The translations under genes were made by a program, and so were the position numbers. Below the pieces are notes generated by a model. It made no database searches and was not told the DNA's origin. It was given only the letters and a program-made list of their open reading frames with translations. A stretch of DNA of 64,000 nucleotides from Bradyrhizobium sp. AZCC 1610 (lineage in GTDB: Bacteria; Pseudomonadota; Alphaproteobacteria; Rhizobiales; Xanthobacteraceae): NCBI RefSeq assembly GCF_036924515.1, contig NZ_JAZHRR010000001.1, forward strand, positions 4,435,001 to 4,499,000. Reading direction: 5' to 3'. Position 1 is the stretch's first letter. Each line of letters begins with the position of its first letter. Below, piece by piece: positions 26,026-34,216 of the stretch.

Positions 26026-27090
26026 ATGAATTCTGATTCAACAAACGGGATCGAGATGGAGGATGCCGCCGACACGCGGCCGATCCTGATCGTCCCCTAT
26101 ATGTGGATCGGCGATTACGTCCGCGGCCATACCGTCGTGCGTGTCCTCAAGCAGCGCTGGCCGAACCGGCCGGTCGATCTGCTGGTGACCTCGCTGTGCG
26201 CGCCGCTGGTCGATTACATGCCGGGTGTCCGCGCCGGAATCGTCTGGGATCTGCCCCGCGGCCGGTTGGCGGTGGCGAAACAGTGGGGTCTCGCGTCCGA
26301 ATTGCGCTCCCGGGGTTATGGAACCGCCCTCGTCCTGCCCCGCACCTGGAAGGCCGCGATTGCCCCTGTGCTGGCGGGCATCCCCGAGCGGGTGGGCTTT
26401 TTCGGCGAGGCCCGGTTCGGGCTGATCAACCGGATGCGATGGGGCGAGAAAGCCCTGCCCCGCTTCATCGACAAGAATGCCGCGCTGGCGCTGCCCGCCC
26501 ATGCGCCGCTGCCGGGCGAATGGCCGGTGCCGCAGCTCGCCGTGCCGCCTGAGGAAATCACGCGCTGGCGGCAGGCCAACGACCTCGGCACTGGTCCCGC
26601 GGTGGCGCTGGCCCCGGGTTCGGTCGGCGCCTCCAAGCGCTGGACCTATTACCCCGGCGCCGCACGGCTGCTGGCCGAGCGCGGGCTCGACGTCTGGGTG
26701 GTCGGCGGCCCCGGCGAGAAGGCGCTGGCGCAGGAGATTGTTGCCGCCGGCCGCGGCAAGGTCCGCGACCTCACGGGGTCAGACCTGCGCAACGGCATCC
26801 TGGCGATGGCGGCGGCTGGCGTCGCCATCTCGAACGATTCCGGCCTGATGCACATCGCGGCGGCGATCGGCACGCCGACCATGGGCATTTTCGGCCCCAC
26901 CAATCCCTATCTCTGGGCGCCGCTGAACGGACTCGCGGCCACGGTTGTTCAGACCAAGGCCGTGCTGCCCTGCCAGCCCTGTCAGCGTACGGTCTGCACC
27001 ATGAACGACCATCGCTGCATGCGTGACATTGATCCCTCTTACGTCGCCGAGGTCGCGCACCGCCTGCTGGTCACTCAGCCCAGAGCCTGA
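26026..27090 (+). CDS. waaF: LPS heptosyltransferase (WaaF type, GT9)
   Basis: A 354-residue GT9 glycosyltransferase. It starts with ILIVPYMWIGDYVRGHTVVR and has the donor site APGSVGASKRWTYYPGAARLL, SNDSGLMHIAAAIGTPTMGIFGP split between strands, and a C-terminal CQPCQRTVCTMNDHRCM segment typical of WaaF. It transfers heptose from ADP-heptose onto the growing core on the cytoplasmic face. It lies back to back with the ADP-heptose synthesis operon, which supports the assignment. A strong hairpin with a following T-rich tract begins two bases after the stop codon. Confidence 0.92.
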   Translation: MNSDSTNGIEMEDAADTRPILIVPYMWIGDYVRGHTVVRVLKQRWPNRPVDLLVTSLCAPLVDYMPGVRAGIVWDLPRGRLAVAKQWGLASELRSRGYGTALVLPRTWKAAIAPVLAGIPERVGFFGEARFGLINRMRWGEKALPRFIDKNAALALPAHAPLPGEWPVPQLAVPPEEITRWRQANDLGTGPAVALAPGSVGASKRWTYYPGAARLLAERGLDVWVVGGPGEKALAQEIVAAGRGKVRDLTGSDLRNGILAMAAAGVAISNDSGLMHIAAAIGTPTMGIFGPTNPYLWAPLNGLAATVVQTKAVLPCQPCQRTVCTMNDHRCMRDIDPSYVAEVAHRLLVTQPRA

Positions 27091-27091
27091 T

Positions 27092-27135
27092 CGGTTCTGA
27101 TTGCATCAGAACCGGGTTCTGTTCTTTTGTTTTTG
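27092..27135 (+). terminator. Terminator-like hairpin after waaF
   Basis: CGGTTCTGAT (27092-27101) and ATCAGAACCG (27105-27114) form a perfect ten-base stem with a three-base loop; the sequence GTTCTTTTGTTTTT follows. It is also the outer part of a dispersed repeat, so it may be a repeat serving as terminator. Confidence 0.7.
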
Positions 27136-27186
27136 ACGCGTTTTCCTTGCGCGAACCGGCATCCACTTCGCTCGAAAACGCTATAG
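27116..27186. repeat. Dispersed repeat, family B copy 1
   Basis: The segment TTTTGACGCGTTTTCC...GCGAACCGG...CCACTTCGCTCGAAAACGC matches, in reverse complement, the segment at 63784-63850. It ends exactly over the stop codon of the downstream minus-strand glycosyltransferase. Confidence 0.8.
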
Positions 27187-28236
27187 CGTACGATAGACCG
27201 CGGCGATCGCGTTCGCTTCCGCCTCGAGGCTGAACTTTTGCAGCACGCGCGCCCGCGCCCGCTCGCCCATCGCGATTGCCGAGGCCGGATCGCGCATCAG
27301 CGGCTCCAGTGCGGCGACCAGCGCGTCGACATCGCCCGGCGGCGTCAGCACGCCGGTCACGCCCTCCTCGACCACGAATTCGGCGGCGCCTGCGCGCGAG
27401 GCCACCAGCGCCGCACCAGCGGACATCGCCTCGATCAGCGTCAGGCCAAAGCCTTCGTTGCGTGAGGTGAAGGCGTAGATCGTCAGCCGCTGATACCAGC
27501 GCTGCACCTCCTCGATCGCGAGCTCGCCCGTGATGACGATGCGCGATTGCAGTCCGGCGGCTTCGATCTGCTTTTTCAAACCGTTGGCAAAACCCTGCTG
27601 GTCCGGCACGACCGCGCCGACGATGACGGCGGTGAAATCGGGATAGCGCGGCAGCAGCCGGCACATCGCTTCCACGAAGACGTCCGTGCCCTTTTGCGCG
27701 CGCACCCGGCCGAAGCAGCCGATCGCATAACGCCCCGGCAGTTTGGCTTCCGCAAACGCCGCCGCGCGATCGGCCGGCGGTGCATAGCTGTCGGTATCGA
27801 CGCCATGCATCACGACCGTCGCCTCGCGCTTGAGAAACGACGCCGAGAGTTCGGAAGTGGCAATCACCGCATCCATTTGCCGGATCAGCCAGCGCGTCAG
27901 CCGCTTGTGATTCCGCTGCGCCGCCGAGGTGAAGACGAGTTTCAGCGGCCAGCCGAGCGCGCGCAGCAACACGCCCGCGATCATCTCGTCATTGCGCCGC
28001 GCGTGCCAGATCAGGGAGTTGCGATGGCGCCAGAGCCTCAACAGATCCGCAAAACCCATCCGCGCGATGCCGTCGGGCGCATGCGGCCCGAGCCACGCCG
28101 CGCGGTACATTTGGGCAAGCTTCGGCGCCACCATCCGGTTGGTCGCCGTGACGCCCGAATAGCGCCTGTGCAGATTCGGCACGATCAGTTGCAGATCACT
28201 GGCCAAATTGTTCTCGATCGGCACGTCCGGCTCCAT
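27181..28236 (-). CDS. LPS core glycosyltransferase family 4 (LpcC/LpsB-like)
   Basis: A 351-residue GT-B enzyme. It starts with a short leader and LQLIVPNLHRRYSGVTATNR, continues with MHGVDTDSYAPPADRA, AIGCFGRVRAQKGTDVFVEA, and the donor motif TSRNEGFGLTLIEAMSAGAA. This pattern, including the conserved RRYSGVT start, resembles the rhizobial core mannosyltransferases LpcC/LpsB that use GDP-mannose, which manC would supply. The minus-strand gene is convergent with waaF and divergent from galE. The sugar specificity is inferred from similarity, not shown. Confidence 0.82.
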   Translation of the reverse strand: MEPDVPIENNLASDLQLIVPNLHRRYSGVTATNRMVAPKLAQMYRAAWLGPHAPDGIARMGFADLLRLWRHRNSLIWHARRNDEMIAGVLLRALGWPLKLVFTSAAQRNHKRLTRWLIRQMDAVIATSELSASFLKREATVVMHGVDTDSYAPPADRAAAFAEAKLPGRYAIGCFGRVRAQKGTDVFVEAMCRLLPRYPDFTAVIVGAVVPDQQGFANGLKKQIEAAGLQSRIVITGELAIEEVQRWYQRLTIYAFTSRNEGFGLTLIEAMSAGAALVASRAGAAEFVVEEGVTGVLTPPGDVDALVAALEPLMRDPASAIAMGERARARVLQKFSLEAEANAIAAVYRTL

Positions 28237-28344
28237 TTCGGCCAGTTCCTATACGCAACATTAAGCATAGTGGCCAGTTCGCCGGCGCCGAAACCCACTC
28301 TTCACCGCGCCACGGCTAGCATCGCCTCCAATAGAGCGCGACCA

Positions 28345-28395
28345 GCAAAAGTGGAAACCGGCTTTGCGTCCGGGCGCTCCAAATTCAAGAGCGAG
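28345..28395. repeat. Repeat-like sequence in the galE leader
   Basis: AAAAGTGGAAACCGGCTTTGCG with GTCCGGGCGCTCC resembles the inner part of the family A/B repeats (AGTGG-N-ACCGGTTT) and sits just before the galE ribosome site. It is split here for brevity and is a weak, recall-based call. Confidence 0.35.
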
Positions 28396-28404
28396 AGGTG
28401 GCCC

Positions 28405-29418
28405 ATGACCGTGCTCGTCACCGGTGGCGCCGGCTATATCGGAAGTCACATGGTTCATGCGCTGGCGGATGCCGGCGAAAGCGTCGTCGTGATCGACAAT
28501 CTGTCCACCGGATTCACCGCCTTCCTGCCGGAAGGCGTGCCGCTGTTCATCGGCGATGCCGGCGATGAAAACCTCGTCGCAGGCGTGATCGCCCAGCACG
28601 GCATCGAGAGCATCATCCATTTCGCCGGCTCCATCGTGGTGCCGGATTCCGTGCGCGATCCGCTCGGCTATTACCGCAACAACACCATGACGACCCGCAG
28701 CCTCTTGAATGCTGCGGTCAAGGGCGGCGTCAACCGCTTCATCTTTTCGTCGACGGCTGCCGTCTACGGCAATCCGGACCAGGTGCCGGTGCCGGAACAT
28801 GCGCCGACGCGGCCGGCGTCGCCATACGGCTCTTCCAAGCTGATGACGGAAATCATGCTGCACGACGTGGCTTCCGCCCACGGCATGAACTATGTCGTGC
28901 TACGTTACTTCAATGTCGCCGGCGCCGACCCAAAAGGCCGCTGCGGCCTTGCCACCGTTGGGGCTACACATCTGCTCAAGATGGCGGTCGAAGCCGCCAC
29001 CGGGCAGCGCGCCAAGATCGACGTGTACGGAACCGACTATCCGACGCCGGACGGAAGCTGCATCCGCGACTTCATCCATGTCAGCGATCTCGCGCAGGCC
29101 CATCGCGCCGCGCTGGCCTATTTGCGCGGCGGCAGAAGCTCGATCACATTGAACTGCGGTTACGGCCGCGGCTATTCGGTGCTCGATACCATCGAGGCCG
29201 TCCGCCGCGTCTCCATGCGCAATTTCGCGGTTTCCTATGCGCCGCGTCGCCCCGGCGACATCATGACCATGGTCGCCGATGTCAGCCGCATCCACGCGAC
29301 GCTGGACTGGACGCCGCAATACGACAATCTCGAGACCATCGCGGCCCACGCGCTGGCCTGGGAGGAGAAACTGTTCCGCGACCGCGGCGGCCTTCCGCAG
29401 CATGCGGAATCGGCCTGA
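28405..29418 (+). CDS. galE: UDP-glucose 4-epimerase
   Basis: A 337-residue enzyme interconverting UDP-glucose and UDP-galactose. It carries VLVTGGAGYIGSHMVHALAD at the NAD site, SSTAAVYGNPDQVPVPE, the catalytic YGSSKLMTE, and LRYFNVAGADPKGRCG, all GalE hallmarks. The open frame begins at 27547 but the conserved protein begins at ATG 28405, preceded by GAGAGGTG. It supplies galactose for LPS or exopolysaccharide. The MsbA-like gene follows on the same strand after about 100 bp. Confidence 0.95.
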   Translation: MTVLVTGGAGYIGSHMVHALADAGESVVVIDNLSTGFTAFLPEGVPLFIGDAGDENLVAGVIAQHGIESIIHFAGSIVVPDSVRDPLGYYRNNTMTTRSLLNAAVKGGVNRFIFSSTAAVYGNPDQVPVPEHAPTRPASPYGSSKLMTEIMLHDVASAHGMNYVVLRYFNVAGADPKGRCGLATVGATHLLKMAVEAATGQRAKIDVYGTDYPTPDGSCIRDFIHVSDLAQAHRAALAYLRGGRSSITLNCGYGRGYSVLDTIEAVRRVSMRNFAVSYAPRRPGDIMTMVADVSRIHATLDWTPQYDNLETIAAHALAWEEKLFRDRGGLPQHAESA

Positions 29419-29521
29419 AATCAATCGCTTATTTGGCTTGAAAAAGCCCCGCCAAGCAGGCAAGGAGTCATCGCAGCAGCCCTGACGCGCCGGGCTATCA
29501 GGCGCCGTCAATGGAACGCGG

Positions 29522-31342
29522 ATGACCGAACTTCCAAGCAAACTACCGAGAAAAATCACTGACGACCCCTATGGCGCGGCGATCCTGATCAGGCGTCTCG
29601 TCGCCGAACAGGGGCTTGGCTATTGGCGGCGCTATCTGGTTGCGTTCGCGCTGATGGGGATTGCGGCGGCGACCACGGCCGGTTCCGCCTATCTGCTCGG
29701 TGAGGTCATCAACAAGGCCTATGTCGACAAGGATGTGCGCGGGATTGCGATCCTGTCGCTGGTCACCATCGTCATCTTCACCATCAAGGGCGCGGCGACC
29801 TACGGTCACACCGTGATCCTGTCGCAGATCGGCAACGCGATCCTCGCCAACAACCAGCGGGCGCTGTTCGCCAAGCTGATGAGCGAGAACATCGCCTTCT
29901 TCTCCGAGAGACATTCCTCGGAATTCCTGGCGCGGCTGACCGCAGGCGCCACCGCGGTGACGCAGGTTCTCAATCTCCTGATCAACGCCATCGGACGCGA
30001 TCTGCTGTCGCTGATCGCGCTCGTCGTCGTCATGTTGATGACCGATCCCCTGATGGCGCTGCTGGGTTTCGCGGTGGCGCCGCCGGCGATGATCGTGCTG
30101 CGCAAGCTGGTGAAGCGCATCAAGGGCCTTGCGCATAACCAGTTCTCCGGCACCGCCGACATCATGGAAACGATGCAGGAATCCCTGCAGGGCATCCGCA
30201 CGGTAAAAGCCTTTACGCTCGAACAGGCGATGCGCGAGCGCATCGACGCCAGCATCGCCGCGGTCGAGCGCAACGCCAACAAGATGGCCCGCGTTTCCAG
30301 CCGCTCCAGCCCGTTGATGGAAACGCTCGGCGGCTTCGCGATCGCGGGCGGGTTGATGTACGGCGGCTACCGGGTGGTCGCGATGGGCGCTTCGCCCGGC
30401 CAGTTCTTTTCCTTCCTGACCGCGTTCCTGCTGGCCTACGAGCCGGCCAAGCGGCTGGCCCGGCTCAACATCGAGCTCAACAGCAATTTGATCGGCGCAC
30501 GCAAGCTGCTGGAAATCGTCGACAGCCCGCCGAGCGAGCCTGACGACGGCGACAAGCCGGCGTTGAAACTCAGCGAAGCCCGCGTCGAGTTCCGCGACGT
30601 CACTTTCGGCTACCGGCCAAACGAACCGGTGCTGCGCCGCATGAGATTTGTCGCCGAACCCGGCAAGACCACCGCGCTGGTCGGCCCGTCCGGCGGCGGC
30701 AAGTCCACCGTGCTGGCGCTGCTGCTGCGGCTCTACGAGGTCAATGACGGCGCCATTTTGATCGACGGCCAGGCGATCTCGGGCGTGTCGCGCCACTCGC
30801 TGCGCCAGCAGACCGGCTATGTCGGGCAGGACGTCTATCTGTTCCGCGACACTATCGGCGCCAACATTGCGTTTGGCAAAGTCGGCGCCACACAGGACGA
30901 GATCATGGCCGCGGCAAAGGCAGCCTGCGCGCACGACTTCATCATGGGCTTTCCGCTCGGCTATGACACCCCGGTCGGCGAGCACGGCACGCAGCTATCC
31001 GGCGGCCAGCGCCAGCGCATCGCGGTGGCGCGGGCGCTGGTCAAGAATGCGCCGATCATCCTGCTCGATGAAGCCACCGCGGCGCTGGATTCGGAATCCG
31101 AGAAAGCCGTGCAGGAGGCGATCGAGCATCTCTGCCGCAACCGCACCACCATCGTCATCGCCCACCGTCTGCACACCATCATGCACGCCGACGCTATCCT
31201 GGTGGTCGAGACTGGCGAGATCGTCGAGCACGGCCAGCACGACGATTTGCTGCGCCGCGGCGGCCGCTACGCCTCGTTCTTCCGCCTGCAGCAACGCGAC
31301 GCCAGCACGCCCAGTCTGGCGCCGATCAGCGCAACCGCGTAA
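29522..31342 (+). CDS. MsbA-like ABC exporter (permease-ATPase fusion)
   Basis: A 606-residue half-transporter: six membrane helices in residues 1-330 (type IV exporter fold, with SFFSERHSSEFLARLTAG-like coupling region) and a C-terminal ATPase with Walker A VGPSGGGKSTVLALLL, signature LSGGQRQRIAVARALV, and Walker B IILLDEATAALDSESE with the H-loop His in IVIAHRLHTI. Its position at the end of the LPS block suggests export of lipid A-core or another lipid-linked glycan, but the family also moves drugs and glucans, so msbA is not assigned firmly. It functions as a homodimer. Confidence 0.88.
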   Translation: MTELPSKLPRKITDDPYGAAILIRRLVAEQGLGYWRRYLVAFALMGIAAATTAGSAYLLGEVINKAYVDKDVRGIAILSLVTIVIFTIKGAATYGHTVILSQIGNAILANNQRALFAKLMSENIAFFSERHSSEFLARLTAGATAVTQVLNLLINAIGRDLLSLIALVVVMLMTDPLMALLGFAVAPPAMIVLRKLVKRIKGLAHNQFSGTADIMETMQESLQGIRTVKAFTLEQAMRERIDASIAAVERNANKMARVSSRSSPLMETLGGFAIAGGLMYGGYRVVAMGASPGQFFSFLTAFLLAYEPAKRLARLNIELNSNLIGARKLLEIVDSPPSEPDDGDKPALKLSEARVEFRDVTFGYRPNEPVLRRMRFVAEPGKTTALVGPSGGGKSTVLALLLRLYEVNDGAILIDGQAISGVSRHSLRQQTGYVGQDVYLFRDTIGANIAFGKVGATQDEIMAAAKAACAHDFIMGFPLGYDTPVGEHGTQLSGGQRQRIAVARALVKNAPIILLDEATAALDSESEKAVQEAIEHLCRNRTTIVIAHRLHTIMHADAILVVETGEIVEHGQHDDLLRRGGRYASFFRLQQRDASTPSLAPISATA

Positions 31343-31386
31343 GGCTACACACTGAAGTTCAACCGTAACCCACCGAGACTCTTTTC

Positions 31387-32088
31387 ATGAACGCAGCCTC
31401 CTACGTCATATCAGCAGCCCCGCAGCCCACGCTTCCCGTCGTCGGCGAGACAGGCTCCTATCCGGTCCGCCGCATCTGGTGCGTCGGGCGCAACTATCTC
31501 GAGCACATCCGAGAGATGGGCAATGACGAGCGCGCGCCGCCGTTCTTCTTCGCCAAGCACGCCGACATGCTGGTGCCCGACGGCACCACGATTCCCTATC
31601 CGCCGCTGACCAAGGATCTGCATCACGAGGTCGAGCTGATCGTCGCGATGAAGAGCGGCGGTCTCAACATTCCCGCCGACAAGGCGCTTGACCATGTCTA
31701 CGGCTATGCGGTTGGCATCGACCTCACCCGCCGCGACCTGCAGCTTGCCTCGCGCAAGAAGGAGCGGCCGTGGGAAGTCGGCAAGTCCTTTGACCATTCC
31801 GCGCCCTGCTCCGCGATCCAGCCGGCTTCGAAGATCGGCCACCCTGCGAAGGGCAAGATCTGGCTGACGGTCAACGGCAAGGAAGCCCAGAAGGGCGATC
31901 TCACCGAACTGATCTGGAGCGTGCCCGAGATCATCTGGCAGCTCTCGCAGCAGGTAAAACTCGCAGCGGGCGATATCATCATGACGGGCACGCCCGCCGG
32001 CGTCTCCCAGCTCAACCCCGGCGACAACATCGAGTGCGGCGTCGACGGCGTCGGCACGCTGAAGGTCGCGATCGGCAAGCCGGAATAA
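31387..32088 (+). CDS. Fumarylacetoacetate hydrolase-family protein (fumarylpyruvate hydrolase-like)
   Basis: A 233-residue FAH-fold enzyme. The metal-binding and catalytic sequence is visible: WCVGRNYLEHIREMGND, PPFFFAKHADMLVPDG, HHEVELIVAM (metal Glu), VGIDLTRRDLQ, and GDIIMTGTPAGVSQL. These features fit fumarylpyruvate hydrolase and related C-C bond hydrolases or decarboxylases of aromatic catabolism. No gentisate genes are nearby, so the true substrate is open. It is 45 bp downstream of the ABC exporter and is closed by a strong terminator. Confidence 0.85.
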   Translation: MNAASYVISAAPQPTLPVVGETGSYPVRRIWCVGRNYLEHIREMGNDERAPPFFFAKHADMLVPDGTTIPYPPLTKDLHHEVELIVAMKSGGLNIPADKALDHVYGYAVGIDLTRRDLQLASRKKERPWEVGKSFDHSAPCSAIQPASKIGHPAKGKIWLTVNGKEAQKGDLTELIWSVPEIIWQLSQQVKLAAGDIIMTGTPAGVSQLNPGDNIECGVDGVGTLKVAIGKPE

Positions 32089-32114
32089 TCTGCGACTGAG
32101 AGCTCGCGAAATGC

Positions 32115-32144
32115 AAAGCCCCGGACCTCGGTCCGGGGCTTTTT
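32115..32144. terminator. Bidirectional Rho-independent terminator
   Basis: AAGCCCCGGAC and GTCCGGGGCTT form a perfect stem around a short CTCG loop, with A- and T-runs on both sides. It separates the convergent hydrolase and methyltransferase genes. Confidence 0.88.
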
Positions 32145-32156
32145 CGTTGAGCCGGC

Positions 32157-32234
32157 AGGATGGGTTGAGTCCCTGCGAAACCCATCGCGATCATCGGGTG
32201 CAAATGATGGGTATCGCTTCGCTCCACCCATCCT
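32157..32234. repeat. Palindromic intergenic repeat (AGGATGGGT type)
   Basis: AGGATGGGT at 32157-32165 pairs with ACCCATCCT at 32226-32234, and inner ACCCATCGCGATCAT/ATGATGGGT also pair. It forms a typical dispersed hairpin element between convergent genes. Confidence 0.65.
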
Positions 32235-32245
32235 ACACATTGCTA

Positions 32246-32911
32246 TCACCGAGGACTCTCTTTGCGCAGCCATAGCTCGAAGCCCCCCTCTGCGGGAAGG
32301 ACTCTTTGCTCATGCAATAGCGCGAAGCCCGTCAGCATCCGCATAAGCTCTTGTCGTTCATAGTACGCATAAAACCGCCGGCCTCGGAGCAAGGCTTTCG
32401 CTTGTGCTCCGCCCGGATATCGTGGTCCAGGCGTCTCCTCATATCGCTCACCTTTGCCCTCCTTCATGCTGAGGTAGAACACTCCTTTGGCCGCTAGCTT
32501 TTCCCAACAGCATTTGACGCACACTGCAAACTCAGGTTTCGTTAAATGATACAGGCAACCGCTCGCCCAAATGCCGTCGAATGATCCTTCGAGCAAACGA
32601 ATGTCTCGGAAATCCAATCTTAGATAGGTTCCGTCAGGGTCCTGCGCTTTTGCCTGTCTGAGCATGCCTTCCGATAAATCAAACGATGTGACGCGAAGTC
32701 CAATCGAAGACAAGAAGCGTGAATCCCGCCCATCTCCGCAGCCTGGCACCAACACTCTTTGACCCGGGAGAAAGTCGGCGAAGCGCCGTATGGAGGCCTC
32801 TTTCCAAGCACGCAGCTCCGGAGTTGCGGTGACTTTGTAGTGCTCTGCTATGCTGTCGTAGGTAGCGACGTTCTGGGCAATATGGTCTGGAGCGTCCTCG
32901 TTGCTATCCAT
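32246..32911 (-). CDS. Class I SAM-dependent methyltransferase
   Basis: A 221-residue protein with the Rossmann-fold motif I VLVPGCGDGRDSRFLSS, motif II VTSFDLSEGMLRQA and a downstream FDGIWASGCLYHLTKPEFAV motif, as in small-molecule methyltransferases of the Methyltransf_11/25 type. The GC content and codon choice are lower and less biased than in neighbouring core genes, which hints at recent acquisition. It has no operon partners; the substrate cannot be predicted. Confidence 0.82.
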   Translation of the reverse strand: MDSNEDAPDHIAQNVATYDSIAEHYKVTATPELRAWKEASIRRFADFLPGQRVLVPGCGDGRDSRFLSSIGLRVTSFDLSEGMLRQAKAQDPDGTYLRLDFRDIRLLEGSFDGIWASGCLYHLTKPEFAVCVKCCWEKLAAKGVFYLSMKEGKGERYEETPGPRYPGGAQAKALLRGRRFYAYYERQELMRMLTGFALLHEQRVLPAEGGFELWLRKESPR

Positions 32912-33111
32912 GGCATCGTACCTTCTAGCGCAACAACTTGGTGCAGTTACATTACTTGCTTTGTGCCACCTTCAGACTCGTGCACCGCAACAAAAGGGCA
33001 CCATATTCGACCACCGGCCCCACCGCCTCCCGGTTGCAAGATCCGCAAAACTGACACAGATTTCAACTATTGCCGGAGACCAACGGCGAACGTCGGATCG
33101 GAGGACACACG

Positions 33112-33426
33112 ATGATCAAGGTAAGCGTAATGTATCCCAATACACCCGGCGGGCGCTTCGATCACGACTACTATCGCGACAAGCATATGCCGCTCCTGAA
33201 AGCGCGCATGGGCGATGCGTGCAAGTCCTACACGGTCGACAAGGGCCTGGCCGGCGGAGCACCCGGCGCTCCCGCAACCTATGTCGGAATGTGTCACATC
33301 TTCTGCGACTCGATCGAGGCCTTCCAGGCCGGCTTTGGACCTCACGCCAAGGAAATCATGGCAGACATCCCGAACTATACCGACCAGTCACCGGTCATCC
33401 AGATCAGCGAAGTTGTCGTAGGCTAG
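33112..33426 (+). CDS. EthD family protein
   Basis: A 104-residue dimeric alpha-beta barrel-type protein: IKVSVMYPNTPGGRFDHDYY, DKHMPLLKARMGD, and QSPVIQISEVVVG at the end, matching the EthD family first seen in the ethyl-tert-butyl ether degradation cluster. The function of most members is unknown. I start at ATG 33112, preceded by GGAGG; an upstream in-frame codon adds a non-conserved leader. Confidence 0.85.
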   Translation: MIKVSVMYPNTPGGRFDHDYYRDKHMPLLKARMGDACKSYTVDKGLAGGAPGAPATYVGMCHIFCDSIEAFQAGFGPHAKEIMADIPNYTDQSPVIQISEVVVG

Positions 33427-34102
33427 CGGCGTAGTCGCGCGGATTCATGGGGCGGATTCGCGAAGCATAACCCGCCGATCTTTGCGCCAACTAATCCGCC
33501 CTACGGCGCTGCGGACTGATTTGCTTCGCGCACAAGCGTAACTTCATGCAGCGGCCTGCGACAAACTGGCACGACGGGCAAATCAGTCAAAACCTGTCCA
33601 GCCCTTCGCGCAAAAATATTCTGCTTAACTTCCAAAGCAAATCATCGGCATAACTCCGCTTGTCTCACGGCAGATGAGGGCGTTGGCCATCGTCACGAAC
33701 GTGCGGTGAGATGCGATGGACGCAGATGGCGCGCTAGACGTACGCGCCCGATGCGTACGGCGAAGTCGTGTGGTCCGGACGCCGCGGTGCTGGCGTTAAG
33801 TCCAAGAGAAGCGAAGCTTCTCGGGGGCGACGGTGGCAAGAAAGCCGTTCACCGGGGAGAGCACGAAGTAAGCCGTAAAGCCATTGCGCAGGGAAGGCCG
33901 GAATGCTCCCGCTGCCCTGTATGCTCGTGTGCACTTTTGTTTGCGCAAATCGCACGCGAGACCGCGGGTGCAGCAAGCACCCGGTCTTCCCTGCGCCCTC
34001 TAATTACGAAGAGGGCAAACGAAGATGCAAACCTCGGACGCAATGCGTCGCGAGATCGCGAAGGTGCGTCAGCTCTTGAAGATTGAATCCGAAAACTCCT
34101 CC
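33427..34102. other. Gene-free stretch with repeats and a structured element
   Basis: No convincing coding region is visible over about 675 bp. The left part has GGCGGATTCGCGAAGC and AATCCGCC, an inverted-repeat remnant; the right part (33690-34020) folds strongly and is listed separately. Small open frames here lack the codon bias of the neighbours. Confidence 0.55.
33690..34020 (+). ncRNA. Candidate structured intergenic RNA/repeat element
   Basis: The plus strand shows a nested set of helices. An 11-base outer helix pairs GCGCAGGGAAG (33885-33895) with CTTCCCTGCGC (33985-33995). Inside are TCGTGTGC (33924-33931) with GCACGCGA (33951-33958) and the hairpin GACCGCGGGTGC/GCACCCGGTC (33959-33985). 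A GCCCTCT/AGAGGGC hairpin (33994-34015) follows at the 3' side, and AGAAGC/GCTTCT lies upstream. I recall close relatives in many copies in Bradyrhizobium-type genomes, which would make it a mobile or repeated element; orientation and boundaries are uncertain, and transcription is not shown. Confidence 0.4.
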
Positions 34103-34216
34103 GTCGTCCCTGCGAACGCAGGGACCCATACGCCGCGGCGGATGTTGTCTTGGAAGGATGGTCGACGGCTTTGCGTCAGCAACAAATATCGGTGGTTATG
34201 GGTCCCTGCGTTCGCA
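34103..34216. repeat. Palindromic repeat interrupted by an insertion sequence
   Basis: The left arm at 34103-34130 (GTCGTCCCTGCG then AACGCAGGGACCCATA) is perfectly complementary to a right arm made of 34197-34216 plus 35712-35719. The right arm is split by the insertion at 34217-35701 and its duplicated target, which shows the repeat was intact before insertion. Confidence 0.85.
34207..34216. repeat. Target-site duplication, left copy
   Basis: TGCGTTCGCA directly abuts the left inverted repeat of the insertion sequence; the same ten bases recur at 35702-35711. Confidence 0.9.

Noticed and set aside
27547..28404. N-terminal extension of galE
   Set aside because: It is antisense to the LpcC-like glycosyltransferase and ends at the true GalE start with a good ribosome site.
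33690..34020. CRISPR array
   Set aside because: There are no regularly spaced direct repeats; the structure consists of nested inverted repeats.
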